64,000 bases of DNA from UBA7067 sp051880615 (GTDB taxonomy: Bacteria; Bacillota; Clostridia; Oscillospirales; Acutalibacteraceae): positions 3,489 through 67,488 of the forward strand of contig JBJEOH010000012.1 of assembly GCA_051880615.1 (NCBI GenBank), given 5' to 3'. The notes beneath the pieces are model-generated. The model ran no database searches. It had not been told where the DNA came from and was given only the letters and a program-made list of their open reading frames with translations. Below, one piece after another: positions 59,872-64,000 of this stretch. Made by a program: the position numbers and the translations under genes. Each line of letters opens with the position of its first letter. Within the stretch, counting starts at the first letter, position 1.

Positions 59872-61222
59872 CTATCAGAAGTATGCTATTGAATATTTGA
59901 AGTCACACCCTGTGTCAGCTTTGTTTTTGGATTGCGGTTTAGGAAAAACTTCAATCACGCTGACGGTAGTAAACGAGCTGTTGTTTGACAGCTTTGAGGT
60001 GCGTAAGGTGCTTGTAATCGCACCACTCAGAGTTGCTAAAAACACTTGGTGTGATGAAATCAAAAAATGGGAGCATCTGCAAAATCTGAAATACTCCGTT
60101 GCTGTCGGTACAGAGGAACAACGAATTGAGGCACTTAATGCAGATGCAGACATATACATAATCAACCGAGAAAATATTCAGTGGCTTGTTGAGAAAAGCG
60201 GTATTGCCTTTGACTTTGATATGATTGAGATAGACGAGCTTTCTTCCTTTAAAAATCATCAGACAAAAAGGTTTAAGTCACTGATGAAGGTAAGACCAAA
60301 GGTGAAACGCATAGTCGGATTAACAGGCACTCCATCAAGTAACGGACTAATGGATTTGTTTGCAGAATTTAAAATTCTTGATATGGGAGAGCGACTTGGG
60401 AGATTTATCGGACAGTACAGAAACAAGTATTTCAAACCCGACAAGATGAACGGACAGGTTGTTTATTCATACAAGCCGCTTCCCAATGCAGAGCAAGCCA
60501 TATATGAAAAAATCTCCGACATTACTGTTTCAATGAAAGCAAATGAATACCTGAAAATGCCGGAGCTTGTAGTAAGCAATTATGAGGTACAATTATCGGA
60601 CAAAGAGAAAAAACACTATGACGAAATGAAGAAAAATTTAGTCATTGAAATCGCTGACGGAGAAATCACTGCATCAAATGCTGCATCGCTTTCAAACAAG
60701 CTATGTCAGTTGGCAAACGGTGCGATTTACGATGATAAGCAGAACATCATTGAAATTCACAGCCGAAAACTTGACGCACTTGAGGACATTATTGAAAGTA
60801 TGAACGGCAAACCGCTTTTAGTGGCCTATTGGTACAAGCACGATTATGAAAGGATTGCAGAACGGCTTAAAAGTCTGCATATTCCCTTTTCAAAACTTGA
60901 TACAGATGAAAGTATTGAAAGATGGAATAAAGGCGAAATCCCGGTAGCACTTATACACCCGGCATCGGTTGGACACGGACTCAATCTTCAAAGCGGAGGT
61001 TCAACACTTGTGTGGTTCGGTTTAACATGGAGTCTTGAACTGTATCAGCAGACAAATGCAAGGCTTTACAGACAAGGACAGAAAAACACCGTTGTAATTC
61101 AGCACATCATCACCAAAGGCACTATTGATGAGCAAATTTTAAAGGCACTGCAAAGGAAAGATAAAACACAGTCGGATTTGATAGACGCTGTTAAGGCGGA
61201 TTTGGGAGGTTTTCTAAAATGA
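59852..61222 (+). CDS. SNF2-family DNA helicase of phage type
   Basis: A 456-residue SF2/SNF2-type ATPase. Motifs are SYQKYAIEYL (Q-motif-like), DCGLGKTSITL (Walker A, ~32), IDELSSFKN in place of DEAH (~130), LTGTPSSNGLMD (motif III) and, in the second domain, HGLNLQSGGSTLVWFGLTWSLELYQQTNARLYRQGQ (motifs V-VI). Small phage SNF2 enzymes work with VRR-NUC in replication or recombination. SD GGAGGG at 59839-59844 sets ATG 59852. The stop overlaps the next start by four bases. Confidence 0.9.
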   Translation: MKYKPHSYQKYAIEYLKSHPVSALFLDCGLGKTSITLTVVNELLFDSFEVRKVLVIAPLRVAKNTWCDEIKKWEHLQNLKYSVAVGTEEQRIEALNADADIYIINRENIQWLVEKSGIAFDFDMIEIDELSSFKNHQTKRFKSLMKVRPKVKRIVGLTGTPSSNGLMDLFAEFKILDMGERLGRFIGQYRNKYFKPDKMNGQVVYSYKPLPNAEQAIYEKISDITVSMKANEYLKMPELVVSNYEVQLSDKEKKHYDEMKKNLVIEIADGEITASNAASLSNKLCQLANGAIYDDKQNIIEIHSRKLDALEDIIESMNGKPLLVAYWYKHDYERIAERLKSLHIPFSKLDTDESIERWNKGEIPVALIHPASVGHGLNLQSGGSTLVWFGLTWSLELYQQTNARLYRQGQKNTVVIQHIITKGTIDEQILKALQRKDKTQSDLIDAVKADLGGFLK

Positions 61223-61629
61223 CAGCAAAGGAATATTTAAGTCAGGCATATCACCTTGACAAGAGAATAGACTCAAAGATTGAACAGCTGAAAGCACTCA
61301 ATCTTCTTGCAACAAAATGCACATCCACATTATCGGATATGCAAAAAAGTCAAAGCATCAGTAACTCCCGTTTAGAGGATACTGTTGTAAAAATTGTTGA
61401 TTTACAGGAAGAGATAAATAGGGACATAGACAGGCTTGTGGATTTAAAGCGAGATATTGTGAGAGCAATAAAAAAGGTTAAAAAGCCGGAGTATCAGATA
61501 CTTCTTGAACTGCGATATTTATGCTTTAAAACATGGGAGGAAATTGCGGTTAAGATGAATTGCAGTATCGACAATGTGTTCAAGATGAGGAATAAAGCCT
61601 TAAAAATTTTTGAAATTCCTGAAAGTTGA
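61219..61629 (+). CDS. DUF1492 protein, late-gene sigma-like activator
   Basis: A 136-residue DUF1492 protein. The N-terminal two-thirds is coiled coil (KEYLSQAYHLDKRIDSKIEQLKAL; NRDIDRLVDLKRDI). The C-terminus is a helix-turn-helix of sigma region 4 / ArpU type (YQILLELRYLCFKTWEEIAVKMNCSIDNVFKMRNKALKI). In phages this gene ends the early operon and is thought to turn on late transcription. Its position just before HNH and terminase genes fits. ATGA overlap with the helicase. Confidence 0.83.
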   Translation: MTAKEYLSQAYHLDKRIDSKIEQLKALNLLATKCTSTLSDMQKSQSISNSRLEDTVVKIVDLQEEINRDIDRLVDLKRDIVRAIKKVKKPEYQILLELRYLCFKTWEEIAVKMNCSIDNVFKMRNKALKIFEIPES

Positions 61630-61730
61630 CAGTAAATTCCATAGAATTACAGTATGGACATCTGCTATAATATAAACAGTGAAATAGACTTTGAAAGCCT
61701 TGTGGAGAAATCCGCAGGGCTTTTCTATTG
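61630..61730 (+). promoter_or_regulatory. Early-late junction: TATAAT and terminator-like hairpin
   Basis: TATAAT at 61666-61671, with no consensus -35 at 17 bases. The upstream GAATTACAGTATGG could instead be a DUF1492-type activator site. Then AAAGCCTTG...CAGGGCTTTT forms a hairpin with T-run near 61694-61724. This is the natural place for late transcription to start. Confidence 0.4.
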
Positions 61731-61772
61731 CAAAGAGGAAGAGTCGCTGTTATGCGACCCTTCCTCTTTGCG
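61731..61772 (-). terminator. Long perfect-type hairpin, terminator for the minus-strand small gene
   Basis: CAAAGAGGAAG and CTTCCTCTTTG with inner GTCGC...GCGAC. It directly follows the stop of the minus-strand gene at 61773 and may also stop plus-strand transcripts. Confidence 0.65.
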
Positions 61773-61952
61773 TTATGAATCTTCATTCGAAAGCAGGTAT
61801 TTTCGAATTTGATATCTGGCTTTCGTTGTTAAAGCCTTGACATCTTTGTATGCCGTTTTTAGCACAAGCTCATCAGAAATATACAGGTACAGAAACTGGT
61901 CATCACCTTTAATACTAATCTTTCGGATGTTGATTTCAAACCGTGTATTCAT
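61773..61952 (-). CDS. Small antisense-oriented prophage protein, 59 residues
   Basis: ATG at 61952 is preceded by AAGGAGGTG with ideal spacing, the best SD in this part of the window, so the gene is very likely real although opposite to its neighbours. The product starts MNTRFEINIRKISIKGDDQF and ends LTTKARYQIRKYLLSNEDS; it is basic with a beta-rich first half. A longer frame to 62045 would run into the HNH gene and is rejected. The function is unknown. Its position at the early-late switch, on the opposite strand, suggests regulation or a moron gene. Confidence 0.7.
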   Translation of the reverse strand: MNTRFEINIRKISIKGDDQFLYLYISDELVLKTAYKDVKALTTKARYQIRKYLLSNEDS

Positions 61953-62043
61953 AAGCACACCTCCTTCATAACAGGGTTTGTATTTTTCGCGTACCCTGTT
62001 CTTCATAAAAGGAGTTGTAAATTTCGCGTGAGGAGGTGAACCC

Positions 62044-62403
62044 ATGCCAACAAAGCCTCAAAGACCCTGTGCATTTCCAGGCTGTCCTAACCTTACTGAC
62101 AAACAGTATTGTGAACAGCACGAGAAAGTACAGAACAAACGCTACAACAAATATGAACGCAGAGCTGATGTGAACATCAGGTACGGCAGAGCATGGCGAA
62201 AGGTTCGTGAGCGTTATGTTTCAGCTCACCCGTTGTGTGAGAGGTGTCTTGAGGAAGGCAGAATCACTCCTGTTGATGAAGTGCATCATATTATTCCCAT
62301 TTCACAAGGCGGAACGAATGAGGAAAGTAATCTGATGTCACTTTGCAAAAGCTGTCACAATAAAATTCACCTTGAAATCGGTGACAGAAAAATAAGACGG
62401 TGA
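62044..62403 (+). CDS. Phage HNH endonuclease
   Basis: A 119-residue HNH protein of the type found beside terminases in HK97-like phages. It starts with a zinc finger (CAFPGCPNLTDKQYCEQH), then GRAWRKVRERYVSAHPLCERC, and the HNH core VDEVHHIIPISQGGTNEESNLMSLCKSCHNKIH with Cys pairs for zinc. Such enzymes assist terminase in DNA packaging at cos sites. SD GAGGAGGTG precedes ATG 62044. Confidence 0.92.
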   Translation: MPTKPQRPCAFPGCPNLTDKQYCEQHEKVQNKRYNKYERRADVNIRYGRAWRKVRERYVSAHPLCERCLEEGRITPVDEVHHIIPISQGGTNEESNLMSLCKSCHNKIHLEIGDRKIRR

Positions 62404-62512
62404 CCGGTAGGGGGATAAAAATCTATACAGCTTTCATCTCGGACAACGGCCCGGGGTGTCACGCACAAAAAAAGCGAAATCAAACGGGGTATTACCCTAC
62501 GGAGGTGATTGT
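62404..62512 (+). other. Candidate packaging (cos) region
   Basis: A 109-base gap between HNH and the small terminase with unusual composition: ACCGGTAGGGGGAT, then GACAACGGCCCGGGGTGTCA and CGCACAAAAAAAGCG. Phages with this HNH-TerS order often carry the cos site here, and the sequence type is familiar to me from related phages. No gene is evident; an open frame from 62456 joins the terminase but lacks an SD. Confidence 0.45.
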
Positions 62513-63064
62513 ATGGCGAAAGACGGCACAGCAAGAGGCGGTGCGAGAGCCGGGAGCGGCAGAAAATCCAAGGCTTTGAAAGAAAAACTTGATAGCGGAA
62601 ATCCGGGCGGCAGAAAGCTGACGGTTATGGAACTCCCTGCTGATTCGGATTTAAGCGGTGAGGATATGCCCGAGCCAAAAAGCTATATGCTGGACAGACA
62701 GAAAAACGGTGGTGACCTTGATGCAGAAGATGTGTTCAGAGAAACCTGGCTGTGGCTTAAGGAGCGTGGCTGTGAAAAGCTGGTAAGCACTCAGCTTGTG
62801 CGAAACTATGCCATGAGCGTTTCAAGGTGGATTCAGTGCGAACACGCTATCTCGGAATACGGCTTTCTTGCTAAGCACCCTACAACAGGTCAGGCAATAG
62901 CAAGTCCGTATGTTAGTATGAGTCAGAACTATATGAAACAGGTAAATAATCTGTGGTATCAGATTTTCCAAATTGTCAAGGAAAACTACTCCGCAGATTT
63001 TTCGGGTGCAACACCGCAGGATGATGTTATGGAGAGATTGTTACGCTCTCGGAGAGGAAACTAA
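62513..63064 (+). CDS. Phage terminase small subunit, P27 family
   Basis: A 183-residue P27-type small terminase: N-terminal ARGGARAGSGRKSKALKEK (Gly/Arg-rich DNA-binding tail), FRETWLWLKERGCEKLVS, QLVRNYAMSVSRWIQCE, and the C-terminal FSGATPQDDVMERLL. It recognises the packaging site and recruits the large subunit, which must lie outside the window to the right. ATG 62513 with a perfect GGAGGTGA at 62501-62508. Confidence 0.85.
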   Translation: MAKDGTARGGARAGSGRKSKALKEKLDSGNPGGRKLTVMELPADSDLSGEDMPEPKSYMLDRQKNGGDLDAEDVFRETWLWLKERGCEKLVSTQLVRNYAMSVSRWIQCEHAISEYGFLAKHPTTGQAIASPYVSMSQNYMKQVNNLWYQIFQIVKENYSADFSGATPQDDVMERLLRSRRGN

Positions 63065-63065
63065 T

Positions 63066-63257
63066 ATGAATTTCAAACTAAACAGATTTATGAAAAAGCT
63101 AAAAAACAACAGACCATATCTTTCAAAGCAACAGTACCGCACAATAAAAGGACAGGCACTTTCGGGAGATATTGACGGTGCAGAGAAAGGTCTGAACTCA
63201 CTTTTGAGGAGGTGTGTGTATGAACACAACAACAGAAATGCAGCTTGTTCCCGTTGA
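63066..63257 (+). CDS. Small phage protein, 63 residues
   Basis: Starts one base after the terminase stop. The product MNFKLNRFMKKLKNNRPYLS and QYRTIKGQALSGDIDGAEKG is basic and helical, like short proteins between terminase subunits in Clostridia phages. The last ~12 codons overlap the next gene, whose SD lies inside this one. Function unknown. Confidence 0.65.
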   Translation: MNFKLNRFMKKLKNNRPYLSKQQYRTIKGQALSGDIDGAEKGLNSLLRRCVYEHNNRNAACSR

Positions 63258-64000
63258 AAAGCTGATACCATATATCAACAATGCAAGGACACACAGTGAC
63301 GAACAAATAAAGAAACTTCGCTCATCACTGCGTGAGTTCGGTTTTATCAATCCCGTTATAATTGACAGAGATTTCAATGTCATAGCCGGACACGGCAGAA
63401 TTTTAGCTGCAAAGGCAGAAAACATTTCAGAAGTACCTTGTGTGTTTGTGGACTACTTAAATGATGCACAGAAGAAAGCATACATACTGGCAGATAATAG
63501 AATGGCTATGGATGCCGGCTGGGACGAAGAACTTTTGAAAGTTGAAATTGAGTCCTTACAGGGTGCTGATTTTGATATCGGACTTACGGGATTTGATGAA
63601 AACGAAATCGCAGAGCTTTTTGCCGATGACAACGGTGATGTCAAAGATGATGATTTTGATGTTGAGGGCGAGCTTGAAAAACCGCCAGTAACAAAAAGCG
63701 GTGACCTTTGGTTACTCGGTAACCACAGACTTATCTGCGGTGACAGCACAAAGGAAGAAACCTACACTCGACTTATGGACGGCAAGAAAGCAAACCTTGT
63801 TGTGACAGACCCGCCCTACAATGTCAACTACGAAGGCAGTGCAGGAAAAATCAAGAATGATAATCTTGAAAACGATAAGTTCTATCAATTCTTACTCGAT
63901 GCCTTTCAGAACACAGAAAAGGCTATGGCAGATGATGCAAGCATCTATGTTTTCCACGCAGATACAGAGGGACTTAATTTCAGAAAAGCATTTGCAGACG
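63220..64000 (+). CDS. ParB-like / DNA methyltransferase fusion, cut by window end
   Basis: The frame is open to the right edge (260 residues visible). ATG 63220 has a strong GAGGAGGTG SD. Residues ~5-110 are a ParB/sulfiredoxin-like domain (VPVEKLIPYINNARTHSDEQ; GFINPVIIDRDFNVIAGHGR). The methyltransferase begins near residue 165 (SGDLWLLGNHRLICGDST), with catalytic DPPYN at 197-201. This is the common phage ParB-MTase fusion that modifies adenine or cytosine to shield phage DNA. The position between terminase subunits is usual. Confidence 0.9.
   Translation, partial: MNTTTEMQLVPVEKLIPYINNARTHSDEQIKKLRSSLREFGFINPVIIDRDFNVIAGHGRILAAKAENISEVPCVFVDYLNDAQKKAYILADNRMAMDAGWDEELLKVEIESLQGADFDIGLTGFDENEIAELFADDNGDVKDDDFDVEGELEKPPVTKSGDLWLLGNHRLICGDSTKEETYTRLMDGKKANLVVTDPPYNVNYEGSAGKIKNDNLENDKFYQFLLDAFQNTEKAMADDASIYVFHADTEGLNFRKAFAD

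Noticed and set aside
61626..61671. TTGACA and TATAAT as a sigma-A promoter
   Set aside because: The boxes are 34 bases apart, twice the allowed distance; only the TATAAT is noted.

Overview
The window looks like a gut Clostridia genome of the Ruminococcus type (Oscillospiraceae). The reasons are Firmicutes-style ribosome binding sites, secreted proteins with C-terminal type I dockerins (one also carrying a starch-binding-like module), BspA-type leucine-rich-repeat proteins, a split transketolase, and the gene orders DUF1934-argS, DUF177-rpmF, DUF512-der-plsY, ispD-ispF and smpB-ssrA. Species cannot be fixed from sequence reading alone. The window alternates between chromosome backbone and mobile DNA. 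|| 1-4.5 kb: the right end of an integrative element. It holds a cut-off alpha/beta hydrolase, a Cys-rich KTR protein, a sigma-like regulator, a MazF-like protein, four tandem excisionase-like genes and a tyrosine integrase; the layout recalls the int end of Tn916-type elements. || 5.0-31.2 kb: backbone. It holds murI, DUF1934, argS, a secreted CotH protein, birA, transketolase subunits, two tandem LRR-dockerin proteins, a large transglutaminase-like dockerin protein, DUF177-rpmF, DUF512, der, plsY, luxS, a serine hydrolase lipoprotein, ispDF, smpB and tmRNA. Nearly every intergenic gap here contains a member of one composite interspersed repeat family (GAGTGAAGAGTGGAGA-type arms plus GTAGGGAAC...GTTCC palindromes), which I do not see in the mobile segments. 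|| 31.2-41.9 kb: a segment bracketed by a 28-bp exact direct repeat that begins at the CCA end of tmRNA. It carries a TetR regulator, an MMPL transporter, a YhgE-like protein, and two inverted, partly broken copies of a two-gene large serine recombinase operon. || 42.0-49.8 kb (minus strand): a type I restriction-modification operon. Its first gene encodes an ISL3-transposase-like protein that has lost recognisable catalytic residues and overlaps hsdM. || 49.9-64 kb: the early/replication and packaging-start region of a prophage. It holds a sigma-like regulator, a DUF2800 nuclease, DUF2815, a family A DNA polymerase split by a 17-bp tandem duplication, a BRO antirepressor, VapE, VRR-NUC, an SNF2 helicase, DUF1492, HNH, the small terminase and a ParB-methyltransferase that runs off the window. 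|| The most unusual items are the transposase-derived gene fused into the hsd operon, the nested insertion pattern at ssrA, the inverted serine recombinase pair with an in-frame TGA in one copy, the tmRNA whose tag reading frame has no alanine resume codon, the 17-bp duplication in the phage polymerase, and a 34-nt element found twice in the prophage.
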